Positions 50,754 to 59,355 of a DNA stretch of 64,000 nt are shown piece after piece. The position numbers were made by a program, and so were the translations under genes. The stretch comes from Flavobacterium crocinum (lineage in GTDB: Bacteria > Bacteroidota > Bacteroidia > Flavobacteriales > Flavobacteriaceae): contig NZ_CP029255.1 in assembly GCF_003122385.1 (NCBI RefSeq), positions 4,092,001-4,156,000 on the forward strand, in the 5' to 3' direction. Each line of letters starts with the position of its first letter. Position 1 is the first letter of the stretch. The notes under the pieces are model-generated. The model was given only the letters and a program-made list of their open reading frames with translations, did not search any database and was not told the DNA's origin.

Positions 50754-51401
50754 CTAACTTTTGAAAACACTTTTATAATTACTTGAAATAAGTTTATTTA
50801 ATTCTTTTATATTTAATTGTTTGTATACTGAAGCAAGTTTGTAAACTTGCTGAATAGTTTCTTCCATTGTATCTGTTTCAAGAAAAAAACGATCGTTTGG
50901 GACACTTTGAAAAACTGTTTTCAAATCAGGATTTTTTATAAGATATTTTCCAAACGAAAGATAAAATCCTGCTGTAATTAATTGTGATGCTATTTGTGCA
51001 TTTTTCGAAAATCCATGAATGATCATTGGCACAGTCACTTTCAGTCTTTTTTTAGTTTCAATTACTTCCTGATAAGCCGCTACACAATGTATAACCACTG
51101 GTTTTTTAAATTTTTCAGCTAAAGCCAATTGTTTCTCAAAAACTGAAATTTGTAAATCCAGCGGCATTTCAATTCTTTTGTCCAAACCGCACTCTCCTAT
51201 CGCCAGACAATTTTCTGTTTGCAGTTTTTGCTCTATAATTTTCAAATCTTCCTCAATTCGGTTTTCATCAATATACCAGGGATGAATTCCAATAGAATAA
51301 AAAGGAATCGTGGAATCAAAATCCGTTGGATATTGATTAACCAGTTCTAAAATATTTTCCTGATTGGTAAACTGATGTGTATGAAGATTAAAGTATTCCA
51401 T
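50754..51401 (-). CDS. TatD-family metal-dependent hydrolase
   Basis: 215 residues, shorter than E. coli TatD (about 260). N-terminal HTH motif of the amidohydrolase fold as NLHTHQF, IGECGLD (metal Glu), VVIHCVAAYQE and FFLETDTM with the late Asp. A reduced metal-dependent hydrolase, probably a DNase or related phosphoesterase. Its ATG overlaps the DUF1684 stop by one base (TAATG), so they are coupled. Confidence 0.8.
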   Translation of the reverse strand: MEYFNLHTHQFTNQENILELVNQYPTDFDSTIPFYSIGIHPWYIDENRIEEDLKIIEQKLQTENCLAIGECGLDKRIEMPLDLQISVFEKQLALAEKFKKPVVIHCVAAYQEVIETKKRLKVTVPMIIHGFSKNAQIASQLITAGFYLSFGKYLIKNPDLKTVFQSVPNDRFFLETDTMEETIQQVYKLASVYKQLNIKELNKLISSNYKSVFKS

Positions 51402-52000
51402 TAATCAAAGGTCTTTACACCTGCTTTAATTTCAATTTTTAAATCATTTTCCAAAGGCACAAGCGGACATGAATACTTATAATTGTAAGCGCAATACGGG
51501 TTGTAAGCCCGGTTAAAATCTACAGCTATTGTGTTTCCTTTAGGGATTTCTAAATCAATATAACGACCACCAATGTAACTTTGCTTTCCGGTTGTTAAAT
51601 CTGAAAATGGTAAAAAAAGATGATTCTTATATTTTTCCTGTACTATAAGTTCTAAACTTTGATAAACGGCAAGCTGAAAAGGTTTTCCGTTTATTTTAAA
51701 ATTTAAAGTTCCGTATTTGATGTATTTTGGAGTTCGGGTTCCTGAAGTTTTCATTTCAAAAACTTTTCCGCCTTTCGCTTTTACCAAAGTGGCATTCACA
51801 AAATAAGTTTCGGAAATAGGAAAAAAGTCTAAACTTTTGAAAGTTTTTAAATCTTCAGCCATCAATGGACTAGTCTTAGGATCAGCATATTCTGCATTCA
51901 GTTTCTTCTGAAATTTCAGAGTTTCACTTTTACTGAACTTTTGTTGACTATAGCCAATATTAAAAACCAACAATAAAAGCAGGGCGTTTACAGTTTTCAT
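51401..52000 (-). CDS. DUF1684 domain-containing exported protein
   Basis: 199 residues from ATG 52000. Signal peptide MKTVNALLLLLVFNIGYSQ. The DUF1684 signature is at the C terminus: LFLPFSDLTTGKQSYIGGRYID, and NRAYNPYCAYNYKYSCPLVP, with its YNPYCAY motif. Function unknown. The longest frame begins at a TTG (52018) that lies inside the -7 element, so ATG 52000 is preferred. Operon with the TatD-like gene. Confidence 0.8.
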   Translation of the reverse strand: MKTVNALLLLLVFNIGYSQQKFSKSETLKFQKKLNAEYADPKTSPLMAEDLKTFKSLDFFPISETYFVNATLVKAKGGKVFEMKTSGTRTPKYIKYGTLNFKINGKPFQLAVYQSLELIVQEKYKNHLFLPFSDLTTGKQSYIGGRYIDLEIPKGNTIAVDFNRAYNPYCAYNYKYSCPLVPLENDLKIEIKAGVKTFD

Positions 52001-52015
52001 CTTAGAAATTTTCTG

Positions 52016-52043
52016 CAAAAATAGTTCAAAAGTAACAAAACAA
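52016..52043 (-). promoter_or_regulatory. Promoter of the DUF1684-TatD operon
   Basis: On the minus strand TTG (52043-52041), 17 nt, TATTTTTG (52023-52016). Start of transcription near 52010, about 10 nt before ATG 52000. Confidence 0.65.
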
Positions 52044-52058
52044 CAACCACTTAACGAG

Positions 52059-52078
52059 ACAAAGTTTGCTAACTTTGT
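52059..52078. promoter_or_regulatory. Inverted repeat and divergent promoter of the MFS gene
   Basis: ACAAAGTT (52059-52066) and AACTTTGT (52071-52078) form an 8-bp dyad around TGCT. The plus-strand -7 match TAACTTTG (52070-52077) overlaps its right arm, so it could also be an operator. Confidence 0.45.
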
Positions 52079-52099
52079 GACGATAATTTATCACATAAA

Positions 52100-53317
52100 A
52101 TGCTTAAAAACGCTTTTACCAATTACATCAACAATTTTAGAGGATTTACAAGAGAAGTTTGGATTCTGGCTACCATTACCTTTATCAATCGTGCCGGAAC
52201 AATGGTGCTGCCTTTTTTGTCTAAATATTTAAAGGAAGATCTTCATTTTACTTATAATCAGGTTGGATGGATTATGGTGGCGTTTGGTTTCGGTTCTATG
52301 CTTGGTTCATGGCTTGGGGGTAGACTTTCAGACAAAATTGGTTTTTATAAAATCATGATTTTCAGCTTGTTTACAAGTGGCGTTTCGTTGTTTTTTGTTC
52401 AGTACATTACAACATTCTGGGCATTATGTGCTGCAATGTTTGTCTTGATGACGATTGCAGATATGTTTAGACCTGCAATGTTTGTTTCATTAGGAGCGTA
52501 TGCAAAGCCTGAAAACAGAACCCGTGCACTTACACTTGTTCGTCTAGCCGTGAATCTGGGTTTTGCCGCAGGTCCTGCACTTGGAGGATTAATTATTATG
52601 GGGATGGGTTATTCCGGTCTTTTCTGGGTTGATGGAGCTTCATGTATTATTTCGATCTCTATTTTTGCTTTATTGGTAAAAGAAAAGAAAAAAGCAGATC
52701 ATGTCGATAAAACAGAAAGTGCTGTCGAAGTAAAATCGGTTTTTCATGATAAAATTTTCTGGGTTTTCCTGTTTGTAAGTTTTATTACAGCAATGATTTT
52801 CTTTCAATTGTTTACTACTTTACCTTTATATCATAACGAAAAATTTGGCTTAAGCGAATTCCAAACCGGATTATTGATGACACTTAACGGATTATTGATT
52901 TTTAGTTTAGAAATGCCGACAGTTGGATTTTTAGAAAGAAAAGCTTTTCCAAAAATCAGAATCATTATTATAGGTTCTTTCATTATGGCGTTGAGTTTCT
53001 TTTTATTACTGATTAATTTCTGGGCCGGAATATTGGTTGTTAGTATGGTTTGTATTTCTATCGGAGAAGTATTAACCTTTCCTTTCTCCAATGCTTTTGC
53101 GCTTAGCCGTGCACCACGCGGACAAGAAGGCCGTTACATGGCGCTCTATACAATGAGTTTCAGTCTGGCTCATATTATTAGTTCTAAACTTGGTTTTGAA
53201 ATTATTACCCGTTTCGGTTACCAAATCAATTGGCTTTTTATGGCTTGTATCGGTGTTATTGCAACCGGATGTTGTATTTGGATTAAAAATACTTTGGTTA
53301 CCCAAAAAACTTCATAG
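52100..53317 (+). CDS. MFS transporter (MdtH-like drug/solute efflux)
   Basis: 405 residues, 12 membrane segments. Motif A GGRLSDKIGFYKIM between segments 2 and 3, NRAGTMVLPFLSKYLKEDL at the start, and LTLVRLAVNLGFAAGPALGG as the motif C region. Overall look resembles MdtH/YfcJ-type drug exporters; no ligand can be deduced. Divergent from the DUF1684 operon. Confidence 0.8.
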   Translation: MLKNAFTNYINNFRGFTREVWILATITFINRAGTMVLPFLSKYLKEDLHFTYNQVGWIMVAFGFGSMLGSWLGGRLSDKIGFYKIMIFSLFTSGVSLFFVQYITTFWALCAAMFVLMTIADMFRPAMFVSLGAYAKPENRTRALTLVRLAVNLGFAAGPALGGLIIMGMGYSGLFWVDGASCIISISIFALLVKEKKKADHVDKTESAVEVKSVFHDKIFWVFLFVSFITAMIFFQLFTTLPLYHNEKFGLSEFQTGLLMTLNGLLIFSLEMPTVGFLERKAFPKIRIIIIGSFIMALSFFLLLINFWAGILVVSMVCISIGEVLTFPFSNAFALSRAPRGQEGRYMALYTMSFSLAHIISSKLGFEIITRFGYQINWLFMACIGVIATGCCIWIKNTLVTQKTS

Positions 53318-53411
53318 TAACTTTTAACTTTTTAAAATACTATAATTCAATTTATTACATTTAAATTTGAATCGCATTTATGCGTCTTAATTCGAAGATT
53401 AACTTAATCTT

Positions 53412-53456
53412 TAGTTAAATAACTATTTTTATAGTTGCATAACTAAAAAAATAGTT
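53412..53456. promoter_or_regulatory. Operator array of AACTA/TAGTT half-sites
   Basis: Half-sites TAGTT 53412, AACTA 53421, TAGTT 53432, AACTA 53441, TAGTT 53452: alternate spacing 9 and 11 bp, so a 20-bp period. This gives two 16-bp dyads, AACTATTTTTATAGTT (53421-53436) and AACTAAAAAAATAGTT (53441-53456). The second lies wholly between the -33 and -7 elements. Its repeat of a dyad upstream of a BlaI gene makes it the likely BlaI operator. Confidence 0.7.
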
Positions 53457-53465
53457 GTAGGTTTG
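53435..53465 (+). promoter_or_regulatory. Promoter of the BlaI/M56 cluster
   Basis: TTG (53435-53437), 20 nt, TAGGTTTG (53458-53465): full consensus, with the operator dyad in between. Start of transcription near 53471, ATG 53483. Confidence 0.65.
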
Positions 53466-53482
53466 AATTAAAATTAGAGAAG

Positions 53483-53851
53483 ATGCAGAAGTTAACCAAC
53501 AAAGAAGAAGAAATCATGATGATTTTATGGAAGCTTAAAAAAGCTTTTGTAAAAGAAATTCAAGCGGAGATAACGGAAGACCAGCCACATTACAACACAT
53601 TGTCTACTATTGTCCGTAATTTGGAAGAAAAAGGATATGTATCGCACAATGCCTTTGGAAATACACATCAATACTTTCCTGTTGTAAAAATAGAAGACTA
53701 CAGAAAAGGATTTATGAAAACAGCAATCGACAATTACTTTAATAGCTCTTATAAAAGTATGGTTTCATTTTTTGCTAAAGAAGAAAAAATTTCCGCTGAC
53801 GAGTTGCGTGAAATTCTATCAATGATCGAAAATAAGGACAAAGAAAAATAA
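53483..53851 (+). CDS. BlaI/MecI/CopY-family repressor, copy 1
   Basis: 122 residues. Winged helix (LTNKEEEIMMILWKLKKAFVKEIQAEI, then PHYNTLSTIVRNLEEKGYVSHNAFGNTHQYFPV), then a helical dimerisation tail (YKSMVSFFAKEEKISADELREIL) where BlaI is cleaved in Staphylococcus near the matching FAKEE position. It likely represses its own operon until a signal makes the M56 protease act. It differs from copy 2 (55535-55903) at only about a dozen positions, so the duplication is fairly recent or homogenised. Confidence 0.86.
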   Translation: MQKLTNKEEEIMMILWKLKKAFVKEIQAEITEDQPHYNTLSTIVRNLEEKGYVSHNAFGNTHQYFPVVKIEDYRKGFMKTAIDNYFNSSYKSMVSFFAKEEKISADELREILSMIENKDKEK

Positions 53852-53857
53852 TTTTCT

Positions 53858-55513
53858 ATGGAAGCAATTTTCATTTATATCGCCAAATCAGCTGTTTTAA
53901 TGCTTTTATTTTATTGCGTTTACTTTTTTTTATTGCGCAGGGAAACATTTTTTAACAGCAACAGATGGTTCTTGCTGTCTGGTTTGATTATCTCATCAAT
54001 TTTGCCATTATTAAGTTATACAAAGATTGTGTGGATTGATGCAACTCAAAACTTAAATACGAACATTGAATCGGCTTTATTATCTATTCCGGAAAAACAA
54101 AATTCAGACATCAATTGGAATTATGTGATTCTGGCATTTTACGGAATTGGCCTTCTAATTTTTCTTTTAAAATTAGCAATTGATTTTTATAGCTTAAATG
54201 CTATCATAAAAGGAAAAAAAGTAAAACAGCAAGCAGATTTTAAATTCATAGATACTCAGGAAAACATTGCGCCTTTCTCTTATTTTGAGTATATCGTTTA
54301 CAACTCATCATTGTACACAGCTACTGAATTAGAGAATATTATCGAACACGAAAAAGTTCACAGCGATCAAAACCATACTGTAGATGTATTAGTTTCAAGG
54401 TTTTTCAGCATCATCTTCTGGTTTAACCCAATAGTTTGGCTTTATAAAAAAGCAATAACTCAAAATCTGGAATTTATAGCAGATAGTGAAGCTTCTAAAA
54501 AATTATCAGACAAAAAAGCGTATCAATACACGCTTTTAAAAATAACGGCACACGAAAATTGTGTTGCAATCACCAATCATTTTTATCAATCATTAATCAA
54601 AAAACGAATCGTCATGTTAAACAAAAATCAATCAAAAAAGAGGAATTCCTGGAAGTATTATGTAGTAATTCCAGCACTTGCAGCTTTTGTTTTATTATTT
54701 CAAATTGAAGTAATAGCTAAAGAAAAACAACAAACGGTAAAGGTTTCAGGGGAAGGTAAATCTGTCGAAGTTTACAAAATCAGTAAAAACTCAACAGATG
54801 CAGAGTTAAAAGAAATTAAAGACAAATTAAAATCAATTCATAACATTGATTTTGAAGTTTCTGACATTAAGAGAGATGCTAAAAACAACTTAACTTCGAT
54901 CAAAGTTGATATTAAAAACGGAAGTCAGCAAACACAATCTATTCAAACTTCGACAGGTGATGTAATTCAGGATTTTGGCGTAATTGTAATCACTGACAAA
55001 GAAGGAAAGAAGAAAGTGGGTATTCAAACTTCTGAAGAAGGAAAAGCTAAAGGTTCTAAAGTTGCTGTGAGCAAAAGAATCACCACTTTGAATCTGGAAA
55101 AAGATGATTCTGATGCATCTGAAAATTCAAATATCATTATTACTAACAACCAAAACTCTAAAACCAATACCAATGTTAACATTAATTCTTTTACTAGTAC
55201 AAAAACTGACTCTGATACTAATACAAATATTAGTACTGTTGTAACTACAGACAAAAACAATACTGTTACAACTAAAATAATTACTAAAAAAGATGGTTCT
55301 ACAATTGCCATTTCCAATTCAACAAAAGGGAAAGTCAAATTAGGAAATCAATTAATTATTGTTGACGGAGAAGAAATGCCTGAGAATTTCGATGTTGAAA
55401 CTCTGAATGCTAAAGATATTGAAACAATGAGAATCTTCAAAGGAACTGAAGCAATCACAAGATATGGTGATAAAGGGAATAATGGAGTTATTGAAATTCA
55501 GACTCGCAAATAA
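53858..55513 (+). CDS. M56-family metalloprotease (BlaR1-like), copy 1
   Basis: 551 residues. Four membrane segments in the first 290 residues, with the zinc HExxH motif as HEKVH (164-168) and the likely third ligand in NLEFIAD (Glu205). These features define BlaR1/MecR1-type sensor proteases. The C-terminal half is not a penicillin-binding domain: it has strand-helix segments, a low-complexity N/T-rich stretch (NNQNSKTNTNVNINSF) and an ending, AKDIETMRIFKGTEAITRYGDKGNNGVIEIQTRK, resembling a TonB-receptor plug. The signal it senses may therefore not be a beta-lactam. Confidence 0.83.
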   Translation: MEAIFIYIAKSAVLMLLFYCVYFFLLRRETFFNSNRWFLLSGLIISSILPLLSYTKIVWIDATQNLNTNIESALLSIPEKQNSDINWNYVILAFYGIGLLIFLLKLAIDFYSLNAIIKGKKVKQQADFKFIDTQENIAPFSYFEYIVYNSSLYTATELENIIEHEKVHSDQNHTVDVLVSRFFSIIFWFNPIVWLYKKAITQNLEFIADSEASKKLSDKKAYQYTLLKITAHENCVAITNHFYQSLIKKRIVMLNKNQSKKRNSWKYYVVIPALAAFVLLFQIEVIAKEKQQTVKVSGEGKSVEVYKISKNSTDAELKEIKDKLKSIHNIDFEVSDIKRDAKNNLTSIKVDIKNGSQQTQSIQTSTGDVIQDFGVIVITDKEGKKKVGIQTSEEGKAKGSKVAVSKRITTLNLEKDDSDASENSNIIITNNQNSKTNTNVNINSFTSTKTDSDTNTNISTVVTTDKNNTVTTKIITKKDGSTIAISNSTKGKVKLGNQLIIVDGEEMPENFDVETLNAKDIETMRIFKGTEAITRYGDKGNNGVIEIQTRK

Positions 55514-55534
55514 ACGATTTAAAAAACTTTCAAA

Positions 55535-55903
55535 ATGCAAAAACTAACCAATAAAGAAGAAGAAATCATGCACATTTTATGGAAGCTTAAAAAAGCTTTT
55601 GTAAAAGAAATTCAGGCAGAGATTTTAGAAGATCAGCCGCATTACAATACTTTGTCTACCATAGTTCGTAATCTGGAAGAGAAAGGTTATGTTGCGCACA
55701 ATGCTTTTGGTAATACACATCAATATTATCCGGCAGTAAGCATAGAAGATTACCGAAAAGGTTTTATGAGTACTGCTATTGACAACTATTTTAACAGCTC
55801 TTACAAAAGCATGGTTTCTTTTTTTGCTAAAGAAGAAAAAATTTCAGCAGACGAACTAAGAGAAATTTTGGCTATGATCGAAAATCCAAAAGAAAACAAA
55901 TAA
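55535..55903 (+). CDS. BlaI/MecI/CopY-family repressor, copy 2
   Basis: 122 residues, about 90 percent identical to the repressor at 53483; the differences are scattered (for example H for M13, Y for F, S for K) with a changed C-terminal tail (PKENK for KDKEK). Same winged helix and dimer region. No operator array lies in the 21-bp gap before it, so it is transcribed from upstream. Both repressors could mix in heterodimers. Confidence 0.86.
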   Translation: MQKLTNKEEEIMHILWKLKKAFVKEIQAEILEDQPHYNTLSTIVRNLEEKGYVAHNAFGNTHQYYPAVSIEDYRKGFMSTAIDNYFNSSYKSMVSFFAKEEKISADELREILAMIENPKENK

Positions 55904-55913
55904 CCTCAATAGT

Positions 55914-57746
55914 ATGGAAGCACTTTTCATTTTTATTCTAAAGTCAAGCGGATTGTTGACAATGTTTTATTTTGCTTACATTTCATTACTGCGAAAAGAA
56001 ACTTTTTTTAACAGCAGCCGATGGTTTTTAATTGCAGGATTAATAACGGCTGTAGTATTGCCATTTGTTGTGTATACTAAAATTATATGGATTCAGCCGC
56101 CTCCTGTTCAGAATCCGGATCCTGTTATTACAGAACAAACGATTAATAGTATTCCTGCTGAAACAAGTAATATTATTTCGTATGAACCTCAATATACTCC
56201 AATTGTTACGGAAGAAAAGAGTATCGAAATAGACTGGAATCTAGTTTTAATTGCCGTTTATGGCATTGGTTTTACTGCTTTCATGTTCAAATTTGCACTT
56301 GATTTCTACAGTTTGAATTCTGTTCTAAAAGGAAAAAAAGTTGAGCAACAGGAAGATTTTAAGTTTATAGATGTAAATGAAAATATAGCTCCGTTTTCTT
56401 ATTTCGATTACATAGTGTACAACTCATCACTTTACACTTCAGCCGAATTAGAAAGTATTTTAGAACACGAAAAAGTACACAGCGACCAGAAACATACTAT
56501 AGATGTTTTAATCTCAAGGATTTTCTGTATTCTATTTTGGTTTAACCCAATAGTATGGCTATACAAAAAGGCAATTTTACAGAATCTTGAATTTATAGCA
56601 GACAGTGAAGCTTCTAAGAAAATTGCTGACAAGAAAGCTTATCAATACACGCTTTTAAAAATCACAACACACGAGACTTGTGTTGCAATCACCAATCATT
56701 TTTATCAATCATTAATCAAAAAACGAATTGTTATGTTAAACAAAAATCAATCAAACAAAAGGAATTACTGGAAATACTGTGCAGTAGTTCCTGCTCTCGG
56801 AGCATTTATTCTTTTATTTCAAATCAAAACCATTGCGCAGGAAAAGAAAGATAATCTAGCTCTTGTTCAAAAAGATACCGTTAAAGACGTAAAAGAAGTT
56901 ATTAAAATTACTAAAAACACTACAGATCAGGAATTAAAAGACATTACAACAAAACTAAAAACAGATCATAATCTGGAAGTTGAAGTGTCAGATGTAAAAA
57001 GAAATTCTGATAAAGAACTAACAGCAATTCAAATTCAGTCAAAATCGGAATCCGGCAAAAAACAAACCATCAAAATTGATGGAAACAAAGCCATAAAAGA
57101 TTGCGATTTTGTTGTAGAAAGTGATGCAAATGGTTCAAAAACTGTAAATATTATTAGTAATAGTATACCAAGACCTCCGGTAATGGTAAAAAATGAAAGA
57201 GTTATAATTCGCAACTATGGAGATTCGGATGTTACGCCTCCAACTCCACCAACACCTCCTGTTTTTCCATCTGGGCCACTACCTGCAGCACCAGCAGTAG
57301 ACATGTCAAAAATGCCTAAACCTCCTGTTGCGCCAAAAAATCCTTCAGATAAGGTAGCTATGAAAAAGTTCGAAAAAGAAATGGAGGAATTTGAAAAGAA
57401 AATGGAAAAATTTCAGCCAAACATAGATGCAATGTCTGCTTATAGTGATGCTGTCAGCGAAATAATGTCCAAGCGTGAAGCAATTTTTGAAAAAGAAATG
57501 GAAAAGTACGAACTTGCAATGGAACAGTTCAACGAAAAAATGGGGAAATTCAATTACAATTTCAAGTTCAATTTCGGAGATAATGCAGGCGATTATGAAA
57601 AAGACATGAAGCAATATGAGCAAGATATGAAACAATATGAACTTGACATGAAACAACATGCTAAAGATATGAAGCAACACGCCAAAGATATGAAACAGCA
57701 TGAAAAAGACATGAAAGCTATGGAAAAAGAAAACAAAAAAGCTTAA
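55914..57746 (+). CDS. M56-family metalloprotease (BlaR1-like), copy 2
   Basis: 610 residues. Same membrane and HEKVH core (near residues 188-192) as copy 1, but with a longer first loop and an unrelated C-terminal half: a proline-rich linker (TPPTPPTPPVFP), and a long charged coiled coil built of roughly 7-residue repeats (KDMKQYEQ, KDMKQHAK and so on to residue 607). The repeats are visible as 21-bp repeats in DNA. No TonB-plug-like end. Sensor or output role may thus differ from copy 1. Confidence 0.83.
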   Translation: MEALFIFILKSSGLLTMFYFAYISLLRKETFFNSSRWFLIAGLITAVVLPFVVYTKIIWIQPPPVQNPDPVITEQTINSIPAETSNIISYEPQYTPIVTEEKSIEIDWNLVLIAVYGIGFTAFMFKFALDFYSLNSVLKGKKVEQQEDFKFIDVNENIAPFSYFDYIVYNSSLYTSAELESILEHEKVHSDQKHTIDVLISRIFCILFWFNPIVWLYKKAILQNLEFIADSEASKKIADKKAYQYTLLKITTHETCVAITNHFYQSLIKKRIVMLNKNQSNKRNYWKYCAVVPALGAFILLFQIKTIAQEKKDNLALVQKDTVKDVKEVIKITKNTTDQELKDITTKLKTDHNLEVEVSDVKRNSDKELTAIQIQSKSESGKKQTIKIDGNKAIKDCDFVVESDANGSKTVNIISNSIPRPPVMVKNERVIIRNYGDSDVTPPTPPTPPVFPSGPLPAAPAVDMSKMPKPPVAPKNPSDKVAMKKFEKEMEEFEKKMEKFQPNIDAMSAYSDAVSEIMSKREAIFEKEMEKYELAMEQFNEKMGKFNYNFKFNFGDNAGDYEKDMKQYEQDMKQYELDMKQHAKDMKQHAKDMKQHEKDMKAMEKENKKA

Positions 57747-57764
57747 GATACTTTATTCAAAATT

Positions 57765-57797
57765 GAAAAACCAGTGCCCAAAAAACACTGGTTTTTC
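57765..57797 (+). terminator. Terminator after the duplicated BlaI/M56 cluster
   Basis: GAAAAACCAGTG (57765-57776) pairs with CACTGGTTTTTC (57786-57797), 9-nt loop. It separates the serine hydrolase transcript from the sensor cluster. Confidence 0.85.
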
Positions 57798-57835
57798 TAT
57801 ATAAAACATTTGTCAAATCTTTAAAATAACAGAAA

Positions 57836-59275
57836 ATGAAACTTAAACTAAAGTTTCCGCTTCTTTTTCCGCTTCTTTGGTTTTCTGTTTTTGCACAGCA
57901 AAAAAATACTGAAAAAGACATTTTTGTAGCCATGGACAAAACGGCTTCAATTTTAATGAATAAATCAAAAGCAAATTCAATTTCGATTGGAGTTGTCAAA
58001 AATGGTAAAACCTACACACGTCATTATGGTGAAATTGATAAAGGAAAAGAAAATCCTGCGACCAACACCACTGTTTTTGAAGTAGCCTCTATCACTAAAT
58101 TATTTACTGGACTACTGGCAGCCCAAGCTGTATTGGAAGGAAAATTGAATCCGGATGATGATATTCGAAAATATTTAACGGGTTCGTATCCTAATTTGCA
58201 ATACAACGGAACTCCTATTACTATTAAAGATCTGGTTTCTTTCAGAACAGGTTTTGCTACCGATCTTCCTAATACTGAAGAATTAAGAAAAAAACGTAAT
58301 GACAGCAGTTATCTGGCTTTTAAAAAGGTAGATGAAACTTATACACGTGAAAATTTCTTTGGGGATCTTAAAACAATAAAATTGGACACTTTACCGGGGA
58401 CCAAATTTAAATATAGTAACGGAAGTCTTAATCTGACTGCACATATTTTAGAAAATGTATATCACAAAAGTTATGAAACACTTTTAAATGAAAACATATT
58501 TTCTAAGTTAGATATGAAATCAACAGGAATTAATCTTGATTCAGGTATTGTAATCGCTAACGGATATAACTTAAAAGGAGTCTTAATGCCAAAGATTTCA
58601 GATAACCTTTGGGGAGCAGCAGGAAGACTAAAAACTACTTTAAGTGATCTTACTAAATTTATTGCATATGAACTAAATACAAAGAATAAAATTGTGCAGG
58701 AGTCACAAAGGAATCTTTTAAACAGTTCTACTACCTGGAACGGATATTTTTGGGATTATATTCAGGTAGATGAAAATGGAAAAAACTACTGGAAACATGG
58801 CGGAGCATTTGGCACTCAAAACATGCTGGTAATTTACCCTGAAAAACAATTAGGTTTTTCAATTATTGTAAACATTAGCGACGAAAATACTGCCAATGCT
58901 TTAGGTGAAGCTGTTATAAAACTTTCAAGTGATTTGTTAAATGACAATAAGAAACAATCTGGTATTTATGGATATAAAATAGTAAATGAAAACATTATTT
59001 TTAGATATGAGCATGACAAAACATTAGATCCGGAATTAGTAAAAAGTGTTTCAATAGCAGGATCATTTGATAACTGGAATCCAAATGATGTAAATTTTCA
59101 GATGGTAAGAAAGAATGAAAATACTTTCGAACTAACAATTCCTAAATCTCAACTGGAAAAGAATAAAACACATTTATTTAAATTCGTCATAAATAAAACA
59201 GGTTGGATGGAAGCACCTAAAAATGCTATCAACAGAGAAACAGATGGCGATCAGAACCTCATTCTTAAAATCTAA
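57836..59275 (+). CDS. Serine beta-lactamase-fold hydrolase with C-terminal carbohydrate-binding-like domain
   Basis: 479 residues. Signal peptide to VFAQQ. Class C/PBP-type hydrolase with Ser85-x-x-Lys88 (VASITKLF), Tyr193-Ser-Asn195 (KYSNGS) and His321-Gly-Gly323 (KHGGAF) motifs. These are all active-site marks. About residues 376-479 form an AMPK/CBM48-like module (SIAGSFDNWNPNDV, then FELTIPKSQL and LFKFVINKTGWMEAP). Possible jobs: peptidoglycan peptidase, esterase or beta-lactamase. Next to the BlaI/M56 duplicates, regulation by them is possible but no operator is seen here. Confidence 0.82.
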   Translation: MKLKLKFPLLFPLLWFSVFAQQKNTEKDIFVAMDKTASILMNKSKANSISIGVVKNGKTYTRHYGEIDKGKENPATNTTVFEVASITKLFTGLLAAQAVLEGKLNPDDDIRKYLTGSYPNLQYNGTPITIKDLVSFRTGFATDLPNTEELRKKRNDSSYLAFKKVDETYTRENFFGDLKTIKLDTLPGTKFKYSNGSLNLTAHILENVYHKSYETLLNENIFSKLDMKSTGINLDSGIVIANGYNLKGVLMPKISDNLWGAAGRLKTTLSDLTKFIAYELNTKNKIVQESQRNLLNSSTTWNGYFWDYIQVDENGKNYWKHGGAFGTQNMLVIYPEKQLGFSIIVNISDENTANALGEAVIKLSSDLLNDNKKQSGIYGYKIVNENIIFRYEHDKTLDPELVKSVSIAGSFDNWNPNDVNFQMVRKNENTFELTIPKSQLEKNKTHLFKFVINKTGWMEAPKNAINRETDGDQNLILKI

Positions 59276-59298
59276 ATTTTATCTTATTTTGACCTCAA

Positions 59299-59332
59299 AA
59301 GACTTTGTTTCAAACACAAAGTCTTTTTTTAT
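59299..59332 (+). terminator. Terminator after the serine hydrolase gene
   Basis: AAGACTTTGT (59299-59308) pairs with ACAAAGTCTT (59316-59325), then TTTTT. Confidence 0.8.
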
Positions 59333-59339
59333 ATCTTTG
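59332..59339 (+). promoter_or_regulatory. Putative -7 element of the 47-residue gene
   Basis: TATCTTTG matches TAnnTTTG; TTG at 59305-59307 is 24 nt away, one more than usual. Confidence 0.4.
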
Positions 59340-59355
59340 CGCAAACAGATCTACT

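Noticed and set aside
52001..52018. TTG start for the DUF1684 gene
   Set aside because: The TTG overlaps the -7 element and precedes the predicted transcript start; ATG 52000 begins a clean signal peptide.
57345..57701. 118-codon minus-strand frame inside the second M56 gene
   Set aside because: Antisense image of the repeated coiled-coil DNA; Phe/His-rich nonsense.
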